Positions 34,049 through 43,494 of a DNA stretch of 64,000 bases are shown piece after piece. The stretch spans positions 1 through 64,000 of the forward strand of contig NZ_MCVI01000029.1 of assembly GCF_002873135.1 (NCBI RefSeq). The letters are read 5' to 3'. Source of the stretch: Shewanella sp. 10N.286.48.A6. GTDB taxonomy: Bacteria > Pseudomonadota > Gammaproteobacteria > Enterobacterales > Shewanellaceae. Below the pieces are notes generated by a model. The model was not told where the DNA came from. It saw only the letters and a program-made list of their open reading frames with translations, and made no database searches. The translations under genes were made by a program, and so were the position numbers. Position 1 is the first letter of the stretch. Every line of letters begins with the position of its first letter.

Positions 34049-34945
34049 ATGCAAGATATTGAAACACGTAAAGGCATTATCCTCGCCATTTGTGCTTATT
34101 GCTTATGGGGCATAGCACCACTGTATTTTAAATTACTGGCTGATGTGTCAGCCTTCGAAATCTTGGCTCACCGCGTGGTGTGGTCCTTTATCTTTATCAT
34201 CATTTTAATGCAGTTTATTGGCGGATTTTCACGCCTAACACTGTTATTGAAAAAGCCAAAACAATTACTGGTGTTGGCGCTGACCTCGGTACTGATTGCA
34301 CTTAATTGGCTGATTTTCATTTGGGCGATTAACAACGGCCACATGCTCGATGCCAGTTTAGGTTATTTCATTAATCCACTATTTAACGTATTGCTTGGAA
34401 TGGTATTTTTATCTGAGCGGTTACGAAAATTACAGTGGTTTGCGGTGGCGCTTGCCTGTATCGGGGTGCTCATCCAGCTCATCTCCTTTGGCTCTATCCC
34501 ATTGGTGTCTTTAGCGCTGGCAGCATCATTTGGTTTTTATGGTTTATTACGTAAAAAAGTCAACATTGATGCTAAAGCGGGTTTATTGGTTGAAACCGCT
34601 ATTTTACTGCCTGTGGCATTAGCTTATTTAGCCCTAACGCTTGATACCGCATCGGCAAATATGCTCACTAACGATATTGGAATGAACTTAACCTTAGTGG
34701 CCGCAGGTATTGTTACCACCATTCCACTATTGTGCTTTGCAGGGGCAGCCATTCGTATCCCATTATCGATGCTGGGTTTTTTCCAGTATATTGGCCCAAG
34801 TATCATGTTCATGTTGGCAATATTTTTATTCAAAGAGCCTTTTGATATTGAAAAAGGGGTCACATTTGGCTTTATTTGGAGTGCATTAGTGTTGTTTACC
34901 GCTGATATGGCGCTGCAGCGCCGTCGCCGCTTAAAGCAAAGCTAA
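34049..34945 (+). CDS. rarD: RarD, EamA-family permease
   Basis: The protein is a 298-residue, ten-helix inner-membrane transporter of the drug/metabolite superfamily. It begins MQDIETRKGIILAICAYCLWGIAPLYFK, typical of RarD (chloramphenicol-sensitive protein). The transported substrate is unknown. I chose the ATG at 34049 over an upstream TTG at 34037. The yigI-rarD order is as in E. coli. Confidence 0.93.
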   Translation: MQDIETRKGIILAICAYCLWGIAPLYFKLLADVSAFEILAHRVVWSFIFIIILMQFIGGFSRLTLLLKKPKQLLVLALTSVLIALNWLIFIWAINNGHMLDASLGYFINPLFNVLLGMVFLSERLRKLQWFAVALACIGVLIQLISFGSIPLVSLALAASFGFYGLLRKKVNIDAKAGLLVETAILLPVALAYLALTLDTASANMLTNDIGMNLTLVAAGIVTTIPLLCFAGAAIRIPLSMLGFFQYIGPSIMFMLAIFLFKEPFDIEKGVTFGFIWSALVLFTADMALQRRRRLKQS

Positions 34946-34959
34946 TAGCTATCGACTTT

Positions 34960-35484
34960 TCAATGCTTCATTGCCGCAATGGCTTTCATTGCGGCCTCGT
35001 TATCCTCTAGGGTTACTAGCATTACATAGCCTCTAGTGGTTGGCAGTAGCAAGGCATCGTCCCTTGTGAGTGACACCAGCGCCTTATCGCCGTTTTTAAG
35101 GGTAAACCATCCTAGTGAGTATCCGGCAATGCCTATGCCGTTTGTACGCCACTGTGGAGTTAATTCTAATTCAGTTGTTAAGTCCACTACTCTCACTTGC
35201 TGCCAAAGTAATTCATCCGTGTTGAAATCCTGACTGTAAAGGGGGATCGATAACGTCAAAGGCTTATTGTCAGGCTTTAGCGTCAACTGGCTATTATTGG
35301 TTTGATACAGGGTCCATGAGAACAGCATAAACAGGAATAAAATAATCCCGTAGCTAACATACAACGCAGTGCTCGGTAATTTCTTTACCCAAATCAGCGC
35401 CGTTAGCCCTACTAACCCAACCAGCACCCCGACAAAATTGAACATGCCGTGACTGCTTAATCCTGCTAATGCTATTTCAGTCAT
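34960..35484 (-). CDS. Small membrane protein with C-terminal beta domain, unknown function
   Basis: This is a 174-residue protein with two hydrophobic helices (about 16-32 and 40-61) and a soluble C-terminal region rich in short beta strands (TLSIPLYSQ, VRVVDLTTEL, GWFTLKNGDKALVSL). The layout resembles bacterial PH-like domain membrane proteins, but I cannot name a family with confidence. It converges with rarD, with 14 bases between the stops. The ATG has an AGGA element upstream. Confidence 0.75.
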   Translation of the reverse strand: MTEIALAGLSSHGMFNFVGVLVGLVGLTALIWVKKLPSTALYVSYGIILFLFMLFSWTLYQTNNSQLTLKPDNKPLTLSIPLYSQDFNTDELLWQQVRVVDLTTELELTPQWRTNGIGIAGYSLGWFTLKNGDKALVSLTRDDALLLPTTRGYVMLVTLEDNEAAMKAIAAMKH

Positions 35485-35642
35485 TTTTCCTACTTAGTGA
35501 TGTGTTTTTATAAGGATACATCTTTATTCATTTTTCAATATTATCATAATCTTCATAACATGCTGACCGGCATAGTTTTATCACCCCAAATCTTGCCTAA
35601 AAATCAGTAACCATGATGAGTTAACATCTGAAATACACAAAA

Positions 35643-35674
35643 ATGCCACCGTAAAGTAACCTCCACGGTGGCAT
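35643..35674 (-). terminator. Terminator of argA
   Basis: A perfect 10-bp stem (ATGCCACCGT with its complement) around a 12-base loop is followed by five T residues on the minus strand. It lies about 30 bases past the argA stop. Confidence 0.85.
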
Positions 35675-35702
35675 TGCTATAACGGCACAATCGCAATACA
35701 GC

Positions 35703-37028
35703 TTACAAGTCCAACGCCAGAACTTTTGAATTGCGTTGGAAGTTATACAGCTTCTTTTTTGCGTTAGGCAGCTGTTCAACATCAACAATATTAAAGCCGA
35801 ACTCCAAGAACCAATGAATACTGCGGGTGGTTAAGGCAAACAGTTTCGAATAACCTCGAACCCGTGCTTGGCCAATAATATTGTTCAGCAACACACTGCC
35901 TCTGTCAGCATCACGATAGTCTTGATGCACCACTAAACAGGCAAACTCACCGGCATTGTCTTCTTCAAAGGGATATAACGCCGCGCAGCCAATGACTAAG
36001 CTATCGCGCTCAATCAACATAAACTGCTCAATTTCCATTTCCAGCTGCTCACGGGAGCGGCGCACTAGCACCCCTTGCTCCTCTAATGGGCGAATAAGGT
36101 CTAATACTCCACCGATATCGCCAATGGTGGCGCGTCTTAAGCGCTCAGCGCTTTCAGTAACAATTTGGGTACCAATACCTTCACGGGAGAACAACTCTTG
36201 TAGCAAAGTGCCATCTTCAAGGTAGCTCACCAAGTGACAACGTGGAATGCCATTACGACAAGCATCAATACTGGCCTTTAAAAATGCCATGGTGCCCACA
36301 CAGGATTTACCCGCCGTTTGCATTTCATCCAAGATGGACTGCGCGCCATTTGGCATCAGCTCAGCAATCACCTCGCCGTCTTTGCCCAAAATGCCGTGGG
36401 TATTACTAAAACCAATAATTTTGTCGGCTTTAAGCTTTATAGCCACTTTGGTGGCCACTTCTTCGGCGGTTAAGTTAAAACATTCGCCAGTGACAGAAAC
36501 CGCAATAGGCCCCATCAATACAATACAATTTTTTTCCAGCTGGCGTTCAATACCTTGAGTATCAATACGGCGCACTTTGCCCGTTAGGCAAAAATCCACC
36601 CCGTCATCGACTCCCAAAGGCTGAGCAATAACAAAGTTGCCACTGACAAGGTTGATTTGTGCATTTTGCATTGGGGTGTTGCCAAGGCTCATTGACAGCC
36701 TTGCTGTAATATCAAATTGCACTGAGCCTGCAACTTGTTTAATCACTTTTAATGAGTCTTCATCAGTAATGCGCACGCCGTTGTGATAACTCGGTTCAAT
36801 ACCCGCACTGTGCATGGCGCTATCAATTTGCGGCCTTGCGCCGTAGACCAACACCACTTTAATCCCTAAGGAGTGCAACAAGGCGACATCGTTTAAGATG
36901 CCTCTAAATTGATTATGCAGCAGGGCTTCGCCGCCAAGCATGACAACAAAGGTTTTTCCGCGATGAACATTAACGTATGGCGCTGAATGGCGGAAACCAT
37001 CAACCAGCTCTGTGGTTCTTAAAGGCAC
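35703..37028 (-). CDS. argA: ArgA, N-acetylglutamate synthase
   Basis: ArgA acetylates glutamate, the first step of arginine synthesis. The 441-residue protein has an N-terminal amino-acid-kinase domain ([23 protein letters not shown]) that in the family binds arginine for feedback, and a C-terminal GNAT acetyltransferase domain ([19 protein letters not shown]). It matches E. coli ArgA throughout. The GTG at 37028 ([12 protein letters not shown]) has an AGGGG element about 5 bases upstream and gives the family length. An ARG box lies about 75 bases upstream, suggesting ArgR repression. Confidence 0.97.
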   Translation of the reverse strand: MPLRTTELVDGFRHSAPYVNVHRGKTFVVMLGGEALLHNQFRGILNDVALLHSLGIKVVLVYGARPQIDSAMHSAGIEPSYHNGVRITDEDSLKVIKQVAGSVQFDITARLSMSLGNTPMQNAQINLVSGNFVIAQPLGVDDGVDFCLTGKVRRIDTQGIERQLEKNCIVLMGPIAVSVTGECFNLTAEEVATKVAIKLKADKIIGFSNTHGILGKDGEVIAELMPNGAQSILDEMQTAGKSCVGTMAFLKASIDACRNGIPRCHLVSYLEDGTLLQELFSREGIGTQIVTESAERLRRATIGDIGGVLDLIRPLEEQGVLVRRSREQLEMEIEQFMLIERDSLVIGCAALYPFEEDNAGEFACLVVHQDYRDADRGSVLLNNIIGQARVRGYSKLFALTTRSIHWFLEFGFNIVDVEQLPNAKKKLYNFQRNSKVLALDL

Positions 37029-37103
37029 ATTAACCCCTAAACAAATAATCAATCAGAACAGTCAGTGACAAAACCACCAACAAATATAATTACGCAATAA
37101 TAT

Positions 37104-37117
37104 TGCATTTAAATTCA
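37104..37117. promoter_or_regulatory. ARG box upstream of argA
   Basis: TGCATTTAAATTCA matches the palindromic ArgR consensus TGAATwwwwATTCA with one mismatch. Neighbouring sequence at the usual 3-bp spacing has only weak resemblance to a second box, so a single strong site is supported. Confidence 0.6.
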
Positions 37118-37383
37118 CTTTAAAAGCATTTTATCGCATTAGTAATAGTTTTAGACCATAAATAGTGCCTATAAAGCAGTAAATAAGCTCACATAACCGC
37201 CAAATAGTTCAAATGGCGTTTATGCATAAGGCGGCAATATAGCATCAATAAGTGAATAATGAAGACAAAATAAGCGTAACGACCTCTATCACTGTAAGGC
37301 GTTGTTTATAAAGCAAGAGAAAAGCATAACTGATTGAAATTGATAACGCGGAGATCTGGATTACATTTTTGACAGGCAAAAAA

Positions 37384-37407
37384 AAAGCCCCATAAAGGGA
37401 CTTTTTT
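37384..37407 (-). terminator. Terminator of rpmBG
   Basis: A hairpin with A/T-extended arms (AAAAGTCCC and GGGGCTTTT, one mismatch) and a short loop is followed by a long T run on the minus strand, about 20 bases past the rpmG stop. Confidence 0.75.
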
Positions 37408-37423
37408 AAAAGAACAAAATCAA

Positions 37424-37597
37424 TTACTTGATTTTAGCTTCTTTGTACATAACGTGCTGGCGAATAACTGGATCAAATTTCTTGATTTCCATTTTTTCAG
37501 GCATGTTACGCTTATTTTTTTCAGTAGTGTAGAAGTGACCAGTTTTAGCACTAGATACTAATTTGATCTTCTCACGATTACCTTTAGATTTAGCCAT
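37424..37597 (-). CDS. rpmG: Ribosomal protein L33
   Basis: This 57-residue basic protein was translated directly: it begins [20 protein letters not shown] and ends VMYKEAKIK, matching E. coli L33 of the large subunit. It lacks cysteines, so it is the zinc-free (C-minus) type, which often indicates that zinc-independent use is constitutive. It lies 6 bases after rpmB, with which it shares a promoter and terminator. Confidence 0.97.
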
Positions 37598-37603
37598 TTT
37601 CTA

Positions 37604-37840
37604 TTATACCTTCTCGCCGCGGGCACGAAGTTCTTTAACAACAACTTCAATACCTTTTTTGTCGATGATACGGATACCTTTGGTAGATACACGTAGTTGC
37701 ACGAAGCGTTTTTCTTCTTCTAACCAAAAACGGTGGTTTTGTAGGTTAGGTAAAAAACGACGACGAGTCGAATTTTTAGCGTGCGAACGGTTGTTACCAA
37801 CCATAGGCTTCTTGCCAGTAACTTGGCATACTCTTGACAT
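37604..37840 (-). CDS. rpmB: Ribosomal protein L28
   Basis: This 78-residue protein begins [20 protein letters not shown] and ends ELRARGEKV, matching L28 of the large ribosomal subunit. The frame continues upstream without stops, but the ATG at 37840 gives the family start. It lies downstream of a well-formed promoter and a leader hairpin and is followed by rpmG, as in E. coli. Confidence 0.97.
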   Translation of the reverse strand: MSRVCQVTGKKPMVGNNRSHAKNSTRRRFLPNLQNHRFWLEEEKRFVQLRVSTKGIRIIDKKGIEVVVKELRARGEKV

Positions 37841-37884
37841 GTCAATCTTCTCCAAAAACAATTTTAAAACGCTCGAGCATTTAT

Positions 37885-37913
37885 GTGCCTCGTGTGGCCG
37901 TCGCCCGAGGCAC
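37885..37913 (-). repeat. Hairpin in the rpmBG leader
   Basis: The perfect 8-bp arms GTGCCTCG and CGAGGCAC flank a 13-base loop inside the 5' leader of rpmB, close to the predicted transcription start. No T run follows. It could stabilise the message or regulate translation. Confidence 0.6.
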
Positions 37914-37926
37914 AAAGAGGGCGCAT

Positions 37927-37955
37927 TTTATACACGATAACAAAAATAAGGTCAA
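37927..37955 (-). promoter_or_regulatory. Promoter of rpmBG
   Basis: -35 TTGACC (37950-37955) and -10 TATAAA (37927-37932) are spaced 17 bp on the minus strand. The following bases ATGCGCCC form a GC-rich discriminator, a common feature of stringently controlled ribosomal promoters. Confidence 0.75.
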
Positions 37956-37962
37956 GCGTTGT

Positions 37963-38640
37963 TTAATTTATCCACCCGCGTTCAGCAAAAGAAACTATCT
38001 CCTGATCGCCTACAACCATATGATCTAAAAGAGAAACATCGATAGTAGATAAGGCTTTTTTTAATCTGTCAGTAATTTGCCGATCTGCCTGACTTGGCTC
38101 TGCAATGCCAGACGGGTGATTATGACACACTATGACTGCCGCAGCTTTTTTTTCCAACACCAAGCTCACCACTTCACGTGGGTAGACTGATGCAGAATTA
38201 ATCGTTCCGCGGAATAATTCTACAAATTGAATCACTCTATGTTGGCTATCCAACAATAGTAATGCAAACACTTCATAGGATCGGTCTGCTAATTGTCTCA
38301 TTAAATAGTCCCGAGTTAAATCAGGATTTACCAAAATTTGCCCTCTACGCAGATTTTCTTGCGAAATTCGCTTAGAAATCTCCGATGCCGCCTGTAATTG
38401 GGCATATTTTACCGGCCCAACACCCGACAATTGGCAAACTTGACTACGCGGTGCACAAAATAAAGCCCTTAATCCGCCAAACTGACCAATCATATCTCGG
38501 GCAAGATCGACCGCATTTTGACCTGCTATGCCATTTCGCAGTAAAACCGCCAGTAACTCGGCATCCGATAAATGCCCTGCACCTAAATGTAATAATTTGT
38601 CTCTTGGCCCTTCTCCTTCAGGCCAGTCTTTAATCGCCAT
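37963..38640 (-). CDS. radC: RadC-family JAB domain protein
   Basis: This 225-residue protein has an N-terminal helix-hairpin-helix region (LSDAELLAVLLRNG, LSGVGPVKYAQLQAA) and a C-terminal JAB/MPN metalloprotease-like domain with the motif HNHPSG. The biochemical role of chromosomal RadC is unresolved, although it was once linked to DNA repair. The ATG at 38640 (MAIKDWPEG) has an AAGGAG element upstream. It lies upstream of rpmB, as in E. coli, and is divergent from coaBC. Confidence 0.93.
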   Translation of the reverse strand: MAIKDWPEGEGPRDKLLHLGAGHLSDAELLAVLLRNGIAGQNAVDLARDMIGQFGGLRALFCAPRSQVCQLSGVGPVKYAQLQAASEISKRISQENLRRGQILVNPDLTRDYLMRQLADRSYEVFALLLLDSQHRVIQFVELFRGTINSASVYPREVVSLVLEKKAAAVIVCHNHPSGIAEPSQADRQITDRLKKALSTIDVSLLDHMVVGDQEIVSFAERGWIN

Positions 38641-38738
38641 AAACACTCCTTGTTTAATGTCATCCGTGATGGGGGCACTCATACTTGTATGAGTAAGTTA
38701 TAGATAGTGGGTAGCAATAACTTTTTGTAAATAGCGAG

Positions 38739-38767
38739 TTGTGACCCTTAGTTGTTGTGACCCTTAG
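38739..38767. repeat. Tandem 16-bp-spaced direct repeat in the radC-coaBC gap
   Basis: TTGTGACCCTTAG occurs twice (38739-38751 and 38755-38767), with starts 16 bp apart. It lies in the divergent radC/coaBC intergenic region, so it could be a double operator or a simple duplication. Confidence 0.6.
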
Positions 38768-38866
38768 CACATCATTATGGTCTATATTTTTAATTTCGGA
38801 TCATCATCCTTATTTAGATTGTGATATCTTAGCCGCAATATCGCGATGAGCAGGATTGAGCAAAAC

Positions 38867-40066
38867 ATGCTGACAAATAAAAAAGTCCTTCTAGGCATAG
38901 GTGGTGGTATTGCTGCCTATAAAAGTGCCGACTTAATACGCCGCCTTAAAGAGCGCGGTGCTGATGTTCGTGTGGTCATGAGCCAAAGCGCCATGGAGTT
39001 TATTACCCCACTGACAATTCAAGCGCTATCAGGTCATCCTGTGGCCTCAGATTTACTCGATCCAGCAGCTGAAGCCGCAATGGGACATATTGAGCTCGCC
39101 AGATGGGCTGATGTGGTTATCGTCGCACCAGCGACAGCTAACCTCATTGCGCGTATTAATGCAGGTATGGCAGATGAACTGTTAACCACCACCTGCCTTG
39201 CTACTGAAGCGCCAATTATCGTTTGCCCAGCCATGAACCAGCAAATGTATCGCAACCTTGCAACCCAAGAGAACCTTGCCAACATTAAACGTAAAGGCAT
39301 CACCGTTTGGGGGCCTGCCAGTGGCGATCAAGCTTGTGGCGAAGTCGGCCCAGGTCGAATGCAAGAGCCCTTGGCCATTGCTGAGCAACTGGTGCAGTAT
39401 TTCGCCCCAGCTGAAAAACCATTAAACGGTTACAAATTGATCCTGACTGCGGGCCCAACCCGTGAAGCAATCGATCCGGTTCGATACATCTCTAACCATA
39501 GCTCAGGTAAAATGGGCTTTTCATTAGCCGCAGCCGCAACCCAAATGGGCGCTGAAGTCACCCTCATTAGCGGCCCTGTTAATCTGGCCACACCTTCAGG
39601 CGTTAAGCGCATCAATGTCGAATCAGCACAACAGATGTTAGATGCCGTCATGGAAAACATTGAAGACCAAGCTATTTTTATCGGCTGCGCTGCAGTGGCC
39701 GATTACCGCATCGCCACCGTCGCTGAATCTAAAATCAAAAAGTCGGCTGAGCATATGCAACTTGCGCTCGTTCGCAATCCTGATATCTTAGCCAGCGTTT
39801 CAGCGCTAAAAAATCGACCTTTCACTGTAGGTTTTGCTGCAGAGACCGATAACGTAGAAGAATATGCCCGTGGCAAGCTTGAACGCAAAAAATTAGATCT
39901 TATTGCTGCCAATGACGTATCAATTGCAGGTCTAGGGTTTAACGCCGATAACAATGCGCTGCAGGTGTTCTGGAAAGACGGTAGTGAAAAACTGCCCGCA
40001 ACAGACAAACTGACACTGGCAACGCAATTACTTACTTTGATAGCAGCAAAGATTAAAACATCATGA
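38867..40066 (+). CDS. coaBC: CoaBC, bifunctional coenzyme A synthesis enzyme
   Basis: CoaBC couples cysteine to phosphopantothenate and decarboxylates the product. The 399-residue protein has an N-terminal flavin decarboxylase domain ([20 protein letters not shown], the PAMNQQMY motif) and a C-terminal synthetase domain ([25 protein letters not shown]). The start is taken as the ATG at 38867 ([10 protein letters not shown]); an upstream ATG at 38846 lacks a ribosome-binding site. The stop overlaps dut in an ATGA. Confidence 0.96.
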   Translation: MLTNKKVLLGIGGGIAAYKSADLIRRLKERGADVRVVMSQSAMEFITPLTIQALSGHPVASDLLDPAAEAAMGHIELARWADVVIVAPATANLIARINAGMADELLTTTCLATEAPIIVCPAMNQQMYRNLATQENLANIKRKGITVWGPASGDQACGEVGPGRMQEPLAIAEQLVQYFAPAEKPLNGYKLILTAGPTREAIDPVRYISNHSSGKMGFSLAAAATQMGAEVTLISGPVNLATPSGVKRINVESAQQMLDAVMENIEDQAIFIGCAAVADYRIATVAESKIKKSAEHMQLALVRNPDILASVSALKNRPFTVGFAAETDNVEEYARGKLERKKLDLIAANDVSIAGLGFNADNNALQVFWKDGSEKLPATDKLTLATQLLTLIAAKIKTS

Positions 40067-40521
40067 AAACACCTGTAGAACTTAAACTTCTCGACTCGCG
40101 TATTGGCAGCGAGTTTCCTTTACCTGCTTATGCCACCCCAGGCAGTGCAGGTATGGACTTACGTGCCATGATTGATACCACTATGGTTATCGAGCCAGGT
40201 GAAACCGTATTAATCCCAACTGGCATAGCTGTACATGTTGCCGATCCAAGCTTAGCTGCCGTGATCTTGCCTCGCTCAGGCTTAGGTCATAAACATGGCA
40301 TCGTATTAGGCAATTTAGTCGGCTTAATTGATTCAGACTACCAAGGCCCCTTAATGGTGTCTTGCTGGAACCGCAGCGATAAAGCCTACAGCATCGAAAT
40401 AGGCGATCGTTTAGCGCAGTTAGTTTTTGTGCCTGTAGTACAGGCGCAGTTTACCTTAGTCGATGAGTTTGATACCTCAGAACGTGGTGAAGGTGGATTT
40501 GGTCATTCTGGCACCAAATAA
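40063..40521 (+). CDS. dut: Dut, dUTP pyrophosphatase
   Basis: Dut hydrolyses dUTP to dUMP, keeping uracil out of DNA and feeding thymidylate synthesis. The 152-residue trimer-type protein shows the five family motifs, including [33 protein letters not shown] and the C-terminal [10 protein letters not shown] that closes over the substrate. It overlaps coaBC by 4 bases and lies upstream of slmA. Confidence 0.98.
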   Translation: MKTPVELKLLDSRIGSEFPLPAYATPGSAGMDLRAMIDTTMVIEPGETVLIPTGIAVHVADPSLAAVILPRSGLGHKHGIVLGNLVGLIDSDYQGPLMVSCWNRSDKAYSIEIGDRLAQLVFVPVVQAQFTLVDEFDTSERGEGGFGHSGTK

Positions 40522-40555
40522 CCTTTACAAGTAGTCACAATCCTAGGAATAAATA

Positions 40556-41149
40556 ATGGCGGCTAGCCCAAAAATAAATCGTCGTGAGCACATTTTACAG
40601 TGCCTTGCGCATATGCTGGAAACCAGCCCTGGTCAACGTATTACCACTGCTAAGTTGGCAGCTGAAGTTGGTGTTTCAGAAGCGGCGTTATATCGCCACT
40701 TCCCAAGTAAAGCGAGAATGTTTGAAGGCTTGATCGAGTTTATTGAAGATGCGATTTTATCGCGCTTGAATATCATCATGGATGAAGAAAAAGACACCAT
40801 GAAACGTTGTGAGCTGGTACTGCAACTCTTACTGGTGTTTTCAGAGCGTAACCCGGGGATCTCACGGGTGCTCAATGGTGATGCACTTTTAGGTGAAAAT
40901 GAACGTTTACGCAGCCGCATTAGCGCACTGTTTGCCAAAATTGAAACCCAAATCAAACAAATACTGCGTGAAAAAACCCTCCGTGAAGGCAAAGGTTTTA
41001 ATATCGACGAAGCCATACTTGCCAACCTACTGCTTGCAGTAGCAGAAGGGAGAATCGCTCAGTTTGTGCGTAGTGAGTTCAAACAAAAGCCCACTAAGCA
41101 CTTCGATGAACAGTGGCAGTTTATTCAGCAGCAACTGTTGAGAAGCTAA
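40556..41149 (+). CDS. slmA: SlmA, nucleoid occlusion factor
   Basis: SlmA is a TetR-type DNA-binding protein that blocks Z-ring assembly over the nucleoid. The 197-residue sequence has the N-terminal helix-turn-helix region [32 protein letters not shown] and matches E. coli SlmA to its end. It is 34 bases after dut, in the conserved coaBC-dut-slmA-pyrE neighbourhood. Its target FtsZ is encoded at 5.5 kb, whose C-terminal docking peptide is intact. Confidence 0.96.
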   Translation: MAASPKINRREHILQCLAHMLETSPGQRITTAKLAAEVGVSEAALYRHFPSKARMFEGLIEFIEDAILSRLNIIMDEEKDTMKRCELVLQLLLVFSERNPGISRVLNGDALLGENERLRSRISALFAKIETQIKQILREKTLREGKGFNIDEAILANLLLAVAEGRIAQFVRSEFKQKPTKHFDEQWQFIQQQLLRS

Positions 41150-41213
41150 CCTATTAGCATTGCTAATATCGCTTATTATGGTCGTTGAATTAACACAAAA
41201 CAACAACATATCT

Positions 41214-41235
41214 AAAACGCACTTCGGTGCGTTTT
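41214..41235 (+). terminator. Terminator of slmA
   Basis: A hairpin AAAACGCAC-TTCG-GTGCGTTTTTT carries a stable UUCG tetraloop and a T run. It lies about 65 bases past the slmA stop and ends the coaBC-dut-slmA unit. Confidence 0.9.
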
Positions 41236-41286
41236 TTATTGCCAATAAATTGTATTTGTTAATTAAATGTCGTACTTTAGGTTTAG

Positions 41287-41308
41287 TTTATCGATAGCTA
41301 TCGATAAA
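41287..41308. repeat. Perfect 22-bp palindrome upstream of the S9 peptidase gene
   Basis: The sequence TTTATCGATAGCTATCGATA followed by AA equals its own reverse complement over 22 bases and is centred on AGCT. It lies 33 bases before the peptidase start codon, within the likely promoter or 5' leader. It does not match a regulator site I know and looks like a dimeric operator. Confidence 0.85.
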
Positions 41309-41340
41309 TATTACCACTACAAAAATTAACAAGGATGTTT

Positions 41341-43305
41341 ATGAAACACACTGCTGTTATTGCAGCCTGTCTGCTGGCCTTTATTCCCTCAATATCTCAT
41401 GCGGCATCATTATCTGATGCGAGCCTTTTCAGTAAAGGGGCAGAGTTTAGCGATGTCAAAATTTCTCCAGAAGGTGATTACCTCAGTGCATTAACTAGCC
41501 ACAATGGCAAAAAAACCTTAGTTATTTTAGAAACAAAAACCAAAAAGCTGCTCAATGCGCTCAACTTTCCAGGTAATGCCGAAGTCGGCAATTATGTATG
41601 GGCAAACCATGAACGTATTGTGCTACAAAAAGTCTATTTAAAAGGTTGGTCCGACATTCCACAATATTATGGCGAATTATTTGCTATTAACGCTGATGGC
41701 TCACGCAAAAAATACTTATTTGGCTATAACAGTGGCGAGCAACAAACCGGTTCCCATATAAAGAAAAACACCGCTATTAATGCCACTGCATTCATACTTG
41801 ATCCAATGCCAGAAAACAATAAACACATGCTGGTCAATGCGATACCATGGAGCAGTGCGCTTTCGAGAGGTTATGATAGCCTTCAAGATGTATATCGTGT
41901 CGATCTCTATACTGGTAAAAGACGCAAAATCGTTACCTCTCCCATAGGTAAAGCTAGCTTTTTAACCAATCATACAGGCGAAGTAAAATTTGTAGCTGGT
42001 ATCGATAGTCAAAATAAAACCCAAATATTTTATCGCCATGAAGGCGATTGGCTGAACAGTAGCAAGCTTAATCTTGGTTTGACTGATTTTTATCCCATTT
42101 CATTCGCCAATAACCCTGACACCATTTTTGCCGCAGGCAGAGAAGACAATCACACCTTGGGGGTGTATAAAATTGATTTAACTAGCGGCGAAAAGCAACT
42201 GGTTGTTCAAGATGAAGATGTTGACCCAAGCAACTATTGGATTAATAAAAAAACCAAACAGCTTTATGCCGTCGAATTCGATAGCGGATATCCAACTTAT
42301 GCCTTTGTAGATAAACAAGATCCCCACTCCAAACTAGTTAAACAATTGCTGGCATCACTACCTGGACATCAAATCCAAATAGTCAGTGAAACTAACGACG
42401 CTAAACTCGCTATCATTAAAGCCTTCAACGATCGCAACCCTGGTGATTACTACTTATTTGATACCGAAAACACCAAACTTGAATATCTTTTGTCTGAAAA
42501 AAGCTGGCTAGACCCTGATGCCATGGCTGAAGTGAAACCTATCAGCTTCACCAGTCGTGATGGCAAAACGATTTCTGGTTACCTCACCTTGCCCGCAGGT
42601 AAAGAAGCCAAAAACCTACCACTGATTGTTAACCCCCATGGCGGCCCACATTATATCCGCGACAATTGGGGTTTTGACCCACAAAATCAGTTACTGGCGA
42701 ATCAAGGCATGGCGGTATTACAGGTTAACTTTCGAGGTTCAGGTGGTTTTGGTGGACAATTTCAACAAGATGGTTATCAAAAGTGGGGCTCTGAGATTCA
42801 ATACGACATCATTGATGGCACCAAATATGTAGTTGACCAAGGTTTTGCAGATAAAGATCGCATTTGTATTGTGGGCGGCAGTTTTGGCGGCTACAGCGCC
42901 CTACAAAGTGCCATTATTGAGCCTGATTTATTCAAGTGCGCCATTGGCTTTGCCGGTGTTTACGATTTAGAAATGATGTTTGAAGAAGGTGATGTACAAG
43001 AATCTCGAAGTGGCACTAGCTATTTAAAAGATGTGCTTGGGGAAAACCCTCAACAACTTAAAGCCATGTCACCCGCCTTTAATACCGATAAGCTTAAAGC
43101 CAGCTTATTACTCGTTCATGGCGGCAATGATGAGAGAGCACCCATTGAGCAGTTAGAGTCATTAGAAAAAGGCTTAAAGCAGCACAAATACCCTTATCAA
43201 AAACTAGTCATGGATGATGAGGGTCATGGCTTTTATAATGATGAACATAGAGCCAAATACTACAATAAGATGTTGAGTTTTTTGAAAGATAATCTCAAGT
43301 TGTAA
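41341..43305 (+). CDS. S9-family prolyl oligopeptidase-like serine peptidase, secreted
   Basis: This 654-residue protein has a signal peptide (MKHTAVIAACLLAFIPSISHA), a beta-propeller-like region (about 25-380) and a C-terminal alpha/beta-hydrolase domain. The catalytic triad is visible: S514 in GGSFGGYS, D597 in HGGNDERAP and H629 in DEGHGFY. The family cleaves oligopeptides, often after proline or as dipeptidyl peptidases; the exact specificity is not determined. It lies alone between slmA and folE, an insertion relative to the E. coli order. A striking palindrome precedes it. The ATG has an AAGGA element 5 bases upstream. Confidence 0.9.
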   Translation: MKHTAVIAACLLAFIPSISHAASLSDASLFSKGAEFSDVKISPEGDYLSALTSHNGKKTLVILETKTKKLLNALNFPGNAEVGNYVWANHERIVLQKVYLKGWSDIPQYYGELFAINADGSRKKYLFGYNSGEQQTGSHIKKNTAINATAFILDPMPENNKHMLVNAIPWSSALSRGYDSLQDVYRVDLYTGKRRKIVTSPIGKASFLTNHTGEVKFVAGIDSQNKTQIFYRHEGDWLNSSKLNLGLTDFYPISFANNPDTIFAAGREDNHTLGVYKIDLTSGEKQLVVQDEDVDPSNYWINKKTKQLYAVEFDSGYPTYAFVDKQDPHSKLVKQLLASLPGHQIQIVSETNDAKLAIIKAFNDRNPGDYYLFDTENTKLEYLLSEKSWLDPDAMAEVKPISFTSRDGKTISGYLTLPAGKEAKNLPLIVNPHGGPHYIRDNWGFDPQNQLLANQGMAVLQVNFRGSGGFGGQFQQDGYQKWGSEIQYDIIDGTKYVVDQGFADKDRICIVGGSFGGYSALQSAIIEPDLFKCAIGFAGVYDLEMMFEEGDVQESRSGTSYLKDVLGENPQQLKAMSPAFNTDKLKASLLLVHGGNDERAPIEQLESLEKGLKQHKYPYQKLVMDDEGHGFYNDEHRAKYYNKMLSFLKDNLKL

Positions 43306-43322
43306 TTTTGTCGCCTCACACC

Positions 43323-43358
43323 AAAGCCGATACTTGACTAAAAAGGTCGGTTTTTTTT
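43323..43358 (+). terminator. Terminator of the S9 peptidase gene
   Basis: A hairpin pairing AAAGCCGA with TCGGTTTT (one G-T pair) around a large loop is followed by T residues, 18 bases after the stop codon. Confidence 0.7.
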
Positions 43359-43374
43359 ATTTCAATAATATTAA

Positions 43375-43390
43375 TTTGACCTAAATCACG
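43375..43390 (+). promoter_or_regulatory. Possible CRP-type site upstream of folE
   Basis: TTTGA-N6-TCACG matches the CRP half-site pair TGTGA-N6-TCACA with one mismatch in each half. It sits about 105 bases before the folE start. Confidence 0.3.
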
Positions 43391-43494
43391 TTATTATCCC
43401 GTCCCTGATCTTTGATGCAGCGCTTGCCCATAAAGCGTTAACGTCATTTTTAGCATACACTCATTAAGTATTACCCCTGTGGTTGGAGGATAAG

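Larger units (their letters stand above)
37029..37423. other. Intergenic region between argA and rpmG
   Basis: This 395-base stretch holds the argA control region with an ARG box and the rpmG terminator. No small gene is supported. Confidence 0.4.

Noticed and set aside
37563..37940. 125-codon plus-strand frame opposite rpmB
   Set aside because: Antisense to the ribosomal protein gene and its promoter.
38846..38866. N-terminal extension of coaBC from the ATG at 38846
   Set aside because: No ribosome-binding site precedes it, and the extra seven residues lie outside the conserved family start.
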